Shown here piece by piece: positions 12,501 to 20,193 of a stretch of DNA of 35,940 nt. Within the stretch, counting starts at the first letter, position 1, and each line of letters starts with the position of its first letter. The notes under the pieces were generated by a model. The model was not told the origin of the DNA, searched no databases, and was given only the letters and a program-made list of their open reading frames with translations. Location: positions 21,928 through 57,867 of the forward strand of contig KN887878.1 in assembly GCA_000934455.1 (NCBI GenBank), read 5' to 3'. The stretch is from Apostichopus parvimensis (lineage: Eukaryota > Echinodermata > Holothuroidea > Aspidochirotida > Stichopodidae). The position numbers were made by a program, and so were the translations under genes.

Positions 12501-15500
12501 CTAAAAGGGGGGAAGATTTTGCTTGTTGCATTTAATTACTGCATATTTGCATCATTCCATCAAAATCATGGGGCTGTTAATGTACCAACAAAATTACTCC
12601 ATTAAAATTTCCACTTCGTCCCAAATATTAACTTTGTTGTGCACATGAAACAGCATTGCTTTTATTATTATTATTATTATTTTTATGACTAGATATAAAT
12701 GGAGCTATGAATAAAACCCACATAACTATAGCTGCTTGTACCCACATCAAACATAAGTCTCCAGGTTTTTGTATAAATTGAGGAGTGCCATTGTAAACAA
12801 ACCTTCGTTATTGTCTCTTTCTTCTCCTCCTTCTTCTCAGATACCAATAATTTTGGAAGCAATACTGGGGTGGGTGTGGTCTGCTTAGTAGGGGTGGAGG
12901 GAGTAGTCTGGACTTCCTTGGCAATCTCTCCTTCTTTAACTTTCTTAGGGGTTTCCTTGGCTTCATCTGGAGCATCAGATGGCTGCAGGTGGAACAAATA
13001 CGTGACAATCAATCAATCGATTAATCAATCAATCGAGCAGAAATTAAAGTAGTCAATCTGATATCTGGGTCTGATATCCAACCAAAATCTTACAAGAGTT
13101 AAGAGTTATTTACAAACTCTTTTCTGCCTGAAAAACAGATATGTTACAATGATAGCAGACACAGCTGGGTACAGCATGTTTACATTTATCATAAGGGGAT
13201 GAACAGTGAGGGGGGGGGGGAGGGTTCCAGTAAATGAAATATGTTTAATTTTGATTGAAGGGGTTTGTGAAAACATGAAACTGGCTTTATTCCCTCGACT
13301 GTGTGACTGGAGTACCCTGACTCTAATTGGGTACCTCATTAGTCCTTTTAATTTAAGTGATTTTTTTCTGAAAGAGACACTATGTCAGAGGTCATCCGAT
13401 GTTGACCATTCATGAGCTGCTAGCAACGAAAATCCTTTGATAAAGCAGGACAAAATTTGAGTGATTTTGTTCTGGTTGTCTCTCGGACACCCAAGTATTA
13501 CGTTTTGGATGTCAGAACAGCAAAAAAAGGTTGTCTGAAACACTGTAGCAAAAAAAGAATGGCCAATATGTAAAATGTAGGAGAGATGTGTAGGTTTGGT
13601 GAATAGAACAGCAGCTTGGGTCCAATAAAACTTGCCTTTTGGGTGGATCAAAGGCCTGCCACTATTTTTGTTTGATGTCAGTATCACCAAAGTGAGAGAG
13701 GGTGATACCAATTTATCATTAACCATTGGGGGCTGATAAGTTACAATGCAATCCAAATTTATTGTACACAATGACCTACAATCTGATTTTGGTCTTACAA
13801 ACAGAAATTTGGTTGTCCTGAAAGACTTGACAAGCATTTAAAAAGTTTCCCTGAATAAAGTAAATTTCACAAATTCCAGATGTAAAAAGTTGTCATCTTT
13901 TTAATACATCAAAATGCTCTAAGGATATTTACACTTGCCTTCTGTTCGAGAGGTGAAGAAACTCCCGCATCCTTTGTCTCTGCCTCTGTTTGTCGTGGAA
14001 TTTTTCTCACAATCGGCAATTTCTTCTGTTCCTCTTTCTTTGCTGCAATTTGTACAAAAAAATGACAAATTCTAACAGTCTAGCAACAAATAAAACTAAC
14101 AATTACCCCAAAACTCACTGGTTTGGGTATTTACGAACGACGATACTTACCTGTCTCCTACAACACTAACGCACATTTACTAGTCTATCTAGACGCCACT
14201 GGTATAATTTTAGCACTGCGCCCCCGGTGACCTCTCCCACAGGTCACCGCGCACTCTCTGTTCCTTCCGAATTTACCATTCCGAAGGAAAATGCAAGTTT
14301 TTATTACCAAGATGACCGACAAATCTCTTCAAGCTGTCTCCCAAAGAACTGAATGGCATGTAATCGAGGATACAAAGGAAATTAAACAAAATCTTAGCTG
14401 GCTCTAACACAGTACTAAGTCTGTAAACAAAAGCACAGTAAAACTGTAAAAAAAGAAAAGCAAAAACCAGACAAGAGAGTTTGATATAGAAATAGGACTG
14501 GAAGCAGTGACCAAAAGAAAACAGATGCTATATGCTAGACATACTATAAAGTTGTACAGCCTTGAAATGAACCATCCCCATTAAGCCACTTCTTTACAAA
14601 AACAGTTAAAATCAGAAGACATATAACTTTGCATACTGCGTATTAACAAAAGGATCCCGTTTCATTTCATGCAATCCATTATGCAGCGATCGTGATCCAC
14701 TGAGAGGGAGGGAGTCCAAGAGAAAGAAGTGCCATTCTGATACATACTAACATGTACAGTATATGTGGAAGAAGTGCCATTCTGATACATACTAATATTT
14801 ACAGTATATGATCAAGCTGTTACAGGAAAACTGCCACATTTTGTAAAACAGAATATGGGAAATTGTAAAACAAAAGAAAGAATAAAGAAAGAAATGTTAA
14901 TAAAATGTGATAATTATCTTGTGCACCAATCAATACTGATGGTGACCTTTGACCCACCTAAAAGTTCAGCTGCAGCAGCTTCTTCTGCCAACTTTTGTTC
15001 TTCAGCCTGCCTTTTCTTTCTGCAAACAAAATTAAAGATTTAACATTTCAATAATCAAATTTATAATTCCAAATTAAAGTCTAAAAATGCCAAGTGTGAC
15101 TTTCTACATTAGCACGTCCATTGCATTATTTGGGGGTTGGGGTGGAGGGGAGTTTTTTGTAATCTCCGACAGTATGTAGCCTTTCCACACTAACCTTTGT
15201 ATTGTTCTAATTCATTACCCTTTATATTTATTCTACATGATCTGCCATTCATGTTCTTCAACACTGCTTTTGCTAATTTCATACGCAGCGTTTCTAGTTT
15301 CCTATTTAGCCTTTGTTTTTTATTTTGTTACGGACAGTGGAGTTCATTTATAGCCTTTGTATTTTTATTTCATGGCAAGCACTTTGTATTTTCTACATGG
15401 CATACACTTTTTATTTTTCTACATGGCATGCACTGTGTATATTTCTACTTGTCATGCACTGTGTATTTTTCTACATGGCATGCACTGCATATTTTTTTAC

Positions 15501-18500
15501 TTGTCATGCACTTTGTATTTTTCTACATGGCATGCACTATGTATTTTTCTACATGGCATGCACTGTGTATTTTTCAACATGGCATGCACTGTGTATTTTT
15601 CAACATGGCATGCACTGTGTATTTTTCAACATGGCATGCACTGTGCTTTTGTACATGACTTTGGTACTTTTCTTTTACACGCTTTTGTTTTCTTCACATG
15701 GTTTTCTAAAAGATTGATATATGTTTCCCCTATTGAATTTGCCCTTTTCTAGTTGGCCATATTACTTTTCTAAGTTATCCATGTATTTTCTTCCTGGCCT
15801 ATCAATATTTCCTACATGGGCTAATTTCACATCTATAGATAACATTTGATCACAGAAAGACATTCGTCCTAGACTTTTCACCAATAGGACATTACTCAAG
15901 GAGCAATGAATTGATTCGATACTGCTTCAAACCTTACATCACCAAGACAGGTACATGTTTGTATAGCTTTATTGAGTTCATGCAAAAAATTATATCAGAA
16001 ATTTTTAACAAATCTTAAAAAAAAATTCATTTCTCGAAATGACACTTGACTAGTCGAGATACAGAATTGCCTTGTTGTGACAATTTAGTTTTGAAGAAGT
16101 ATCAAATGTTTAAAAAAATAAATAAAAAATCAAGCATTAAAAATCAAAAGAAATCAAAAAATCAAATCAAATCAAATCAAAAAAAGAAAATCAAATGAAG
16201 TATCAAATGTTAATCAAAATCGACACAAAAACTACTTTGAATCATCAGACATGCACCACCGATATCATTGAAACAACTCACTCTTTAATATCCTGTAAAA
16301 TTTCCGGAAGTTTCTCATCCAGGGCTCCACTTTCGATCAGCTCAATTTCATCTCTCAAGAGTTTGAACTTCTTTCGGTCGTCAGCTAACATCTGCTTCAG
16401 CTCTTCCACTCGGTCAAAGGTCATCTTCTTAACGATGAGGTCGCCGGGCGTCTCCACCACGTCCCCTTTGTCACCAGACCTCTTACGCCTGTAGAAGAAA
16501 ATCATGATCATAGTTTCATGAATATGAGAAACAAATGCCTGTGTCTTATATTTGATAGATATGATGGACAGTTATTCCCACACCCAGGTCTGACAGGAGG
16601 GGGGGCTTCCTGGGCCTACAGTACCAGGGCCCAGGGTCAATTTGGGGGTAAGAGAAAGATGAAGATGGCTGGGAAAACATGGGATATTTGAAGAGTCCAT
16701 AAAGTGAGCCTGGTGACTTATTTATCCCTTAAAACCCTACCTGTCTCTTGATGCCTGTGACAAATACAAAATATCTGATTACTTTGCTCAAATTTTTCAT
16801 TGAAAACTGAAATCTTTCCATTAACAGCAACCTGGCATGCAACATGCACAAAATATGGTACAACACAATTAAATTTTCTAGCTTCAATATGCATCTGGTT
16901 AATTTCCTGATAACAATAAATCTAGTCAATAAATTTCATCCATCCGCAATCTCTTTCCTCAACCTTGCAACTTCCCTCCCTCACTCATGTAGTCATTTTT
17001 TCTTTCTTTCTGCTTTCATTTTCTCCCTAAAATAATACCTTAGAATGACAAATAAAGACCGGCAGTATCTTACTTTGGGGTATCCACTTCATTCAGCATA
17101 GATGAATACTGTATGGCGCAATTCTGTGGATACAAAATAAGAAATTTAAAAAAAAACTTTTTAAAGAAGGGGAAAGTTCAATAGATGATAGGTTAAAATT
17201 AAATTCCCAAAATCCTAAACATCTGCAAAAGGGAAATCAAAATTCAGCCACTGAGTTCGTTCACCATTTTACAAAAGATACAGAATATCACCCGAAATAT
17301 AACATCGAATGGTCAATTTAAGATGCCCACGTACTGTTTGTTGTACATCAAATCAATGTCAAATATGGAGTACTTTTATATTGATTCCATTCCATTCTTA
17401 AACACTTCCTTGTGTAGATCATTTTCATATCATTTTTATTCATCATGGACAAAAGACTTTTGAATGTTTTCCAAATGTTGTCAACTTTTTCTTCATTACT
17501 TGAAATGATACTCAATTTGTCAACCTAATTGGAGATGAGGGGATGGGGGGGGGGGTGAAGAAGACAGGAGCAGGAATAAAAGCAGTGTCAAAAGTGCAAC
17601 ACTTGCCCAGTTTCCAAGAAGTTGCAAGTCTTCATTGTTTTTGTGTGTGTTTTTTTTTGTTAATGGAGGATTTGGGGGCCTATGGGATGGCCGCCAGGGG
17701 TGAATGACCCAAGGCTGGGTCAGCAGAACAATGGTACAATATTGAACATCTCCACTACGTTGGGTTGTTATACGGTTTGCACCGTACGCTGGTTGGAACA
17801 GAGGTATCTGTGCAACCAGCAAAGAGATTACTGTACTAGGTAGAAAGGAGGAGTTTATCTTATCTTTCCTATCTACTGTCTCAAATAAATGTTGCACTTT
17901 CATAAGGGAAGGTCAACAAACTTTAAATGGTAGGTTACACCAGTCATCTCCTCACTGTCTCTCACTACCCTTATCCTAACCCCTCCCCCACCCCCTAAAA
18001 CAAAAACAAGACACTGGACTACAAAGTAGCTCTATTGTGACCCTTTCTATAACCAAAATGTAAATAAAAAATATTAGAAGTAGTCATAATATAATTGATA
18101 TAACATTAGGTAATACTGGACTGTTTTGATAGTTACCTTAGGTGTATTCCAATCAGAGGGTCTACCCGGTTCTGGAAATGGCTTGATGGCTCGACTTACA
18201 GACATCCTGAGGACAGAAAACAAATCGCAAATATCCAAGATGGCCATTATTAATTGATGTGTTTACATACATAATTCTGATCTGGGATTATTAATATCTA
18301 TGTCAAAGGATCAGCTCTACACCACATGTGGAATTGGATGGGTTAGTGGAGGGGGGGGGGGGGAGGAGATAGATGTTATCTTGATAACAACAGAATTAAT
18401 CTTCTGTGCATGCATAGAATGTAAATTACAACAGTGTAGCATCATGCATTGTATACTGTATGCCTTTATAGTACTTTAATAGTACAAGGTAGTCTTGACT

Positions 18501-19083
18501 CTCAGTTTGAGCTCTCTCTGGAGTATAACTACATTGAGGATTCGCTACTGTACATCTCATTAAATAATGACTTGAGGCAAAATTTCAGTCATGGTACAGT
18601 GTGTCATAGTCCAAGAACGATAAAAGAAACCTCTAATTGCCAAAAGAGTTTCTATACATATAGCTATTGTGGTTTTTAAGATATGCTAAATCTATGGAAT
18701 GCTCTGGAAGGGCTAACTTGATGATAATATTGGCTTCTCAGTGCAGCCCTAAAATGTTATAAGTTCTAAAAATTCAATCAGTTTGTATATATCTTTTAAC
18801 TTAATCTCAACAAAAGAGCACCACTGGAGAATGAATACCACTGGAGGAAGAATAGGTTCCTGTTTTGTGACATCCTTTTCAAAGCATCACATTTATATTT
18901 TAGGATGACGACTCACTGGAGATTGAATAGTTTCCTGTTTTGTGACAACCTTCTCAAAGCATCACATTTATATTTTAGGATGAAGACTCACCAGTTCTGG
19001 TCACCACTTCGCATGACAGCTGATGCGAGGCACAGCTTCTCGCGGATGGACCACTCTTGACACGGGGGGGTTTTCACAGCCAT
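259..19083 (-). CDS. brd8: BRD8 orthologue, bromodomain subunit of NuA4/TIP60 complex (3'-incomplete, 14 exons seen)
   Basis: Exons, in order of translation: 19083-18992, 18206-18137, 17123-17074, 16488-16282, 15019-14958, 14042-13939, 12982-12803, 11906-11816, 9194-9162 (mini-exon, less sure), 4466-4297, 3849-3646, 3150-2945, 2200-2123, 505-259. All junction phases agree and give 1,794 nt (598 codons) with no stop. Seen in the sequence: an N-terminal block with WSIREKLCLAS and SGDQNW; a charged coiled-coil-like stretch (about residues 71-195); a low-complexity Pro/Thr/Ser/Lys middle; an AT-hook-like RRRGRP; an acidic stretch; the KKAIMLVWREAASH lead-in; and one bromodomain with QNAIMYN. The order and wording match animal BRD8, a nuclear acetyl-lysine reader in the TIP60/EP400 acetyltransferase complex. 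Human BRD8 is longer and some isoforms carry a second bromodomain; anything after the first bromodomain is outside the window. Small extra exons in the 4.5-11.8 kb intron could have been missed. Confidence 0.9.
506..2122. other. BRD8 intron 13
   Basis: AT-rich, 1,617 nt, with no coding segment I can support. It contains a LINE-like 3' tail at about 1687-1766 (listed separately). Phase 2 on both sides. Confidence 0.75.
1687..1766 (+). mobile_element. LINE/SINE-type 3' tail with hairpin and (ATT)n
   Basis: AAAGCGCCTTGAG ... TTGGCGCTATATAAGT followed by a TTA/ATT microsatellite. The complementary GCGCC/GGCGC arms and the GCTATATAA end are a common 3'-tail design of L2/CR1-type elements in aquatic animals. 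A related tail lies at 11133-11215. The element body is not recognisable upstream. Confidence 0.45.
2123..2200 (-). CDS. brd8: BRD8 exon 13, bromodomain lead-in
   Basis: A 78-nt exon between CTTTTCCTCAG and GTCAGT. It encodes EEHQDQPDRQWKKAIMLVWR then EAASH plus two bases. WKKAIMLVWR.AA.H is essentially identical to the first helix region of the vertebrate BRD8 bromodomain. Phase 2 both ends. Confidence 0.9.
2201..2944. other. BRD8 intron 12
   Basis: Holds C/T-rich tracts (2505-2560, 2725-2745, 2850-2895) but nothing gene-like. The short open frames here are chance. Confidence 0.7.
2945..3150 (-). CDS. brd8: BRD8 exon 12
   Basis: A 206-nt exon ending CAATC before GTGAGT. It encodes an acidic stretch (EEDAVEVRSVSESADE, then SEGTERPSESDRDDAS) and FFTESLPNSPASQQS. 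The LPNSPASQ segment matches the IPSSPASSQ that precedes the vertebrate BRD8 bromodomain. The start is set by phase 0 at 3150 behind a T-rich tract and GAAAG; this acceptor is the least certain of the gene. Confidence 0.78.
3151..3645. other. BRD8 intron 11
   Basis: AT-rich intron of 495 nt with an A-run at 3597-3606. I see no other feature. Confidence 0.7.
3646..3849 (-). CDS. brd8: BRD8 exon 11 with AT-hook-like motif
   Basis: A 204-nt exon (68 codons) between CCCTTGCAAG and GTGAGA. It starts IQVTVVEEPSTDSPVPS, continues through an acidic Ser-rich stretch, then KRRRRGRPTKKK. The RGRP core flanked by basic residues is an AT-hook-like DNA minor-groove motif (about residues 405-416). The acceptor (TTGCAAG) is weak but is the one that keeps phase 0. 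Confidence 0.78.
3885..4150 (-). mobile_element. tRNA-derived SINE fragment in BRD8 intron 10
   Basis: On the minus strand from about 4150: GGCTTAGCAATCGGGATGTT, then a B-box-like GGGTTCGAAACC, then a body with two strong hairpins. One is a perfect 13-bp inverted repeat with one spacer base (3959-3985). The other is TGTGGG/CCCACA with flanking GCCA/TGGC and TAAGC/GCTTA (about 3918-3957). Head plus structured body suggests a SINE lacking its A box. Its 3' side lies only about 40 nt from the exon 11 acceptor. Confidence 0.45.
4297..4466 (-). CDS. brd8: BRD8 exon 10
   Basis: A 170-nt exon after ATCCACCTCCGCAG, before GTAAGG. It encodes TPTLSKLLSTSTKSYPTPTQ and ends VVEPEPKEE. PTLSKLL matches the short repeated (A)PTLSRLL-type motif of vertebrate BRD8, which anchors the assignment. 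Phase 1 in, 0 out. Confidence 0.8.
4467..9161. other. BRD8 intron between exon 10 and the mini-exon
   Basis: About 4.7 kb of AT-rich sequence. It contains a minisatellite (5205-5735) and an A-rich/T-rich background. No exon with plausible splice sites and matching phase was found by eye; very small exons cannot be excluded. Confidence 0.6.
5205..5735. repeat. Compound minisatellite: 22-bp and about 115-bp units
   Basis: First, four near-identical 22-bp units GTGTTACTGCTAGTAGACTA(AG) at about 5205-5285. Then four longer units of 112-118 bp (GGCTGGTAGAGCTTGG at 5293, 5405, 5523, about 5636), each with TATATAT, GACAAGAGA, GAAATGTGTG, ACTACTACTAG and a copy of the short unit. It is a higher-order repeat that grew from the short motif. 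Confidence 0.9.
9162..9194 (-). CDS. brd8: BRD8 candidate 33-nt mini-exon (exon 9)
   Basis: Bounded by TTTGTTTACAG and GTTTGA. Its phase (2 leading bases, 1 trailing base) fits exactly between exons 8 and 10 and inserts K-EIAKSQANKK-E without a stop. It recalls EIAK in exon 7. Skipping it also preserves frame, so it may be alternative or a chance match; no homology supports it. Confidence 0.42.
10895..11115. repeat. 115-bp direct tandem duplication
   Basis: Two copies begin at TGTGAAAGAATGACACTG (10895) and TATGAAAGAATGACACTG (11010). Both continue through AGTAACCCAAGGGTTTTTTA, an AT-rich TATATTAATATT block and TTATTCTTCATATTCATATTT. They differ at a few positions. Confidence 0.85.
11133..11215 (+). 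mobile_element. LINE/SINE-type 3' tail
   Basis: TGTAAAGCACTCTTGAA ... AAGAGTGCTATATAAAT followed by AATAATAATAAT. It has the same architecture as 1687-1766: complementary arms AGCACTCTT/AAGAGTGCT, then TATATAA and an AT microsatellite. Confidence 0.45.
11816..11906 (-). CDS. brd8: BRD8 exon 8
   Basis: A 91-nt exon after CCTCTCTTAG, before GTAAGT. It encodes EQISDIEAMLAKPTVGKVV and ends DSPAPGE plus one base. Phase 0 in, 1 out. The Pro/Thr/Ser linker continues. Confidence 0.72.
12148..12376 (+). mobile_element. tRNA-derived SINE
   Basis: Head with an A-box-like TAGCTCAGTGGTTAACG and B-box GGTTCGAGTC in tRNA spacing (12154-12210). The body has small hairpins (GGCTTTGATAAGCC, CCTGCTTGCAGG), and the end is AAAATACATACATGG. 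ACATGG flanks both ends (about 12145-12150 and 12376-12381), a possible short target-site duplication. The element lies in BRD8 intron 7, opposite in sense to the gene. It covers a frame-preserving pseudo-exon (12302-12367, minus). Confidence 0.6.
12803..12982 (-). CDS. brd8: BRD8 exon 7
   Basis: A 180-nt exon (60 codons, phase 0 at both ends) between CACCTGCAG and GTTTGT. It encodes PSDAPDEAKETPKKVKEGEI and a Thr/Pro-rich run, then VLLPKLLVSEKKEEKKETITK. Low-complexity linker; assigned to BRD8 by phase, strand and composition rather than by clear similarity. Confidence 0.72.
13040..13938. other. BRD8 intron 6 (GC-AG)
   Basis: Intron from 13938 down to 12983 on the minus strand. A G-run lies at 13210-13221, and an ATCAATCAATCAATCG microsatellite at 13007-13035 lies close to the acceptor. 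The 150-codon minus-strand open frame at 13385-13837 has no recognisable domain and I treat it as chance. Confidence 0.6.
13939..14042 (-). CDS. brd8: BRD8 exon 6, followed by a GC donor
   Basis: A 104-nt exon after AATTGCAG. It encodes AKKEEQKKLPIVRKIPRQTE and ends SSPLEQK. The only donor that keeps phase 0 into exon 7 is AAG|GCAAGT (GC at 13938-13937), a well-formed GC-AG 5' splice site. A GT six bases downstream (GTGTAA) would break the frame with exon 7. Confidence 0.75.
14043..14957. other. BRD8 intron 5
   Basis: 915 nt. GTGCCATTCTGATACATACTAA with AGTATATG is repeated at about 14730-14765 and 14772-14810. Nothing gene-like otherwise. Confidence 0.65.
14958..15019 (-). CDS. brd8: BRD8 exon 5
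   Basis: A 62-nt exon after TTTGTTTGCAG, before GTGGGT. It encodes KKRQAEEQKLAEEAAAAELL, continuing the charged helix of exon 4. Phases are 2 in and 1 out, matching exons 4 and 6. Vertebrate BRD8 also has a Lys/Glu/Ala-rich helix here. Confidence 0.75.
15020..16281. other. BRD8 intron 4
   Basis: Holds the 26-bp minisatellite and an ATCAA-type microsatellite at about 16130-16195. No other feature. Confidence 0.7.
15380..15660. repeat. 26-bp minisatellite, open in three frames
   Basis: About ten units of TCTACATGGCATGCACTGTG+TATTTT, with CTTGTC or CAACATGG variants. The unit is 26 bp (not a multiple of 3) and has no stop in any plus-strand frame. That creates three overlapping plus-strand open frames of 130-150 codons, all with the same Cys/His/Phe-rich words. 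It lies in BRD8 intron 4 and is not a gene. Confidence 0.93.
16282..16488 (-). CDS. brd8: BRD8 exon 4
   Basis: A 207-nt exon after TTCTTCTACAG, ending before GTGAGT. It encodes RKRSGDKGDVVETPGDLIVK and a helical segment with FDRVEELKQMLADDRKKFKLL, ending ILQDIKE. The KRKR..G.VVET..D.IV.K......RVEELK pattern is diagnostic of BRD8. The charged heptad-like composition suggests a coiled coil used for assembly in the acetyltransferase complex (inference). Confidence 0.9.
16489..17073. other. BRD8 intron 3
   Basis: AT-rich, no supported feature. A G-run lies at 16599-16605. Confidence 0.65.
17074..17123 (-). CDS. brd8: BRD8 exon 3
   Basis: A 50-nt exon between TATCCACAG and GTAAG. It encodes NCAIQYSSMLNEVDTP plus two bases of Lys, matching the vertebrate segment CASQYSELLETTETPK. 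It is too short to show as an ORF but is fixed by phase on both sides. Confidence 0.83.
17124..18136. other. BRD8 intron 2
   Basis: Contains G and T homopolymer runs (17545-17555, 17651-17658) and a C-rich stretch (17980-17996). The 127-codon minus-strand open frame at 17520-17903 has no recognisable domain. Confidence 0.65.
18137..18206 (-). CDS. brd8: BRD8 exon 2
   Basis: Acceptor CTCAG at 18211-18207 and donor GTAACT at 18136-18131. The first G completes the split Trp, then it reads MSVSRAIKPFPEPGRPSDW and ends NTPK in phase 0. This continues the N-terminal conserved block; the vertebrate counterpart is VSVSRAIKPFAEPGRP. It is 70 nt long. Confidence 0.87.
18207..18991. other. BRD8 intron 1
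   Basis: 785 nt with a long G-run (18349-18362) and the 75-bp tandem duplication next to the donor (18841-18990). Confidence 0.7.
18841..18990. repeat. 75-bp tandem duplication that copies the BRD8 exon 1 donor
   Basis: Copies at 18841-18915 and 18916-18990 share CTGGAG, TTCCTGTTTTGTGACA, CAAAGCATCACATTTATATT and GGATGA(C/A)GACTCAC. The final ACTCAC (minus-strand GTGAGT) is the authentic donor in one copy (18986-18991) and a decoy in the other (18911-18916). Confidence 0.88.
18992..19083 (-). CDS. brd8: BRD8 exon 1 (first coding exon seen)
   Basis: Starts at ATG 19083-19081 and reads MAVKTPPCQEWSIREKLC and onward to SGDQNW. The Trp codon is split by the GTGAGT donor at 18991-18986. WSIREKLCLAS..MRSGDQNW is the BRD8 N-terminal signature, resembling the first helices of a SANT/Myb-like domain. 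The ATG directly follows a strong acceptor (long pyrimidine tract, then TTTCAG), so an upstream non-coding or short coding exon probably exists; the true start could lie there. The N-terminus before WS is shorter than I recall for the vertebrate protein. Confidence 0.88.
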
Positions 19084-20193
19084 CTGAAATAGTTGTGAGG
19101 GGGAAAAAATGTCAATCATCAGAAACTGATTAGAGTTCACTGTGAAAATTTACAAAAATTGTGTCAAATTCAAATTCAATTCAACCGTATTATTATATGT
19201 TTGAACCATGTACAGTACATGGTTATGTGTTTATAGCTTTAATTCTGTGAAATCTTGGCAGGTTGAGTAAAACCTTCAAAAGATTTTCTGACAAGGATTG
19301 GGTTAAGAGAAAAACTTATGTACTGTTTATATACATGTATGTGTGTATGTTTGGGTGAGTGTTGGGGGGGGGGGGATAGCGGGTGAGGATGGGGTTAAAA
19401 ACTTAAAATCATTTACAACTGCCATTCCCCCTCTCCTCCCCCTTAACACAATCGAATGCGCACAATATTCAGGAGACATTTTGGTTAACTCAAGCAAAAA
19501 ATTTCTGTCTTTCCACTAATTTTTAAAGTTAGAGGGCCTTATATTTCAATCCTTGAAGGATCTTCTTCAAAGGCAAATTGGCGATATATAAAAGTAATTT
19601 GTAGATATGATCAAATCTTCTCGTTGTTTTCAATTCATTAAGCATTAACGTTCTAGGTGTTACTTTCATTTCATGTTTCAGTATGGGATCAACCACAAAA
19701 TTTCCTCCTTCCAGACTTGGCAATCCGTGGTGGAGATGACTTTAATAATGAGCTGGGTGTTTACCTCCATTATAGAAGAAACGTTATCCACTGCAGTCAT
19801 CACAGTGACAAAAATTATGCGGGGAGATACATATACGTTGAAAAAGTTAATATTGCTAAAATTACCTGATTAAATTTTGCAAAGTATGGAACAGTAAATG
19901 ATATTACCATGTTATTGTTTTTTTTAATCTTTGACTTTAACACTGCCAATAGAGCAAGAAAAACAAGTTAAAATTTAGTACTTTACTATGCAGGTAGTTA
20001 ACAAACTATCAGTGTAATGAATGGGGCATCTTTCAGAAACCTATCATTCCTGTGTCGCAAATACTTGCCTTCATCAATGAAAAACATGTCATACAACCAT
20101 TAACAGCAGTTTCCAGTGTCAATTTAGACTCACCGCAAGTAAATATCTATTTAACACTAATTATCAAATGGCTGATCATGTAACCTAGGTAAC
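19084..20193. other. Upstream region of BRD8
   Basis: AT-rich, with a G-run at 19364-19374. It should contain the BRD8 promoter or a 5' UTR exon, given the acceptor-like sequence directly before the ATG, but I see no TATA box or clear exon. The short open frames here have no recognisable content. Confidence 0.5.

Noticed and set aside
13385..13837. 150-codon minus-strand open frame
   Set aside because: Lies inside a BRD8 intron, has no recognisable domain and no good splice sites in phase with neighbours; composition is like the intron.
15197..15752. Three overlapping plus-strand open frames of 130-153 codons
   Set aside because: All three are created by the stop-free 26-bp minisatellite.
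17520..17903. 127-codon minus-strand open frame
   Set aside because: Partly poly-Pro/poly-Leu from homopolymer runs; inside BRD8 intron 2; no domain.
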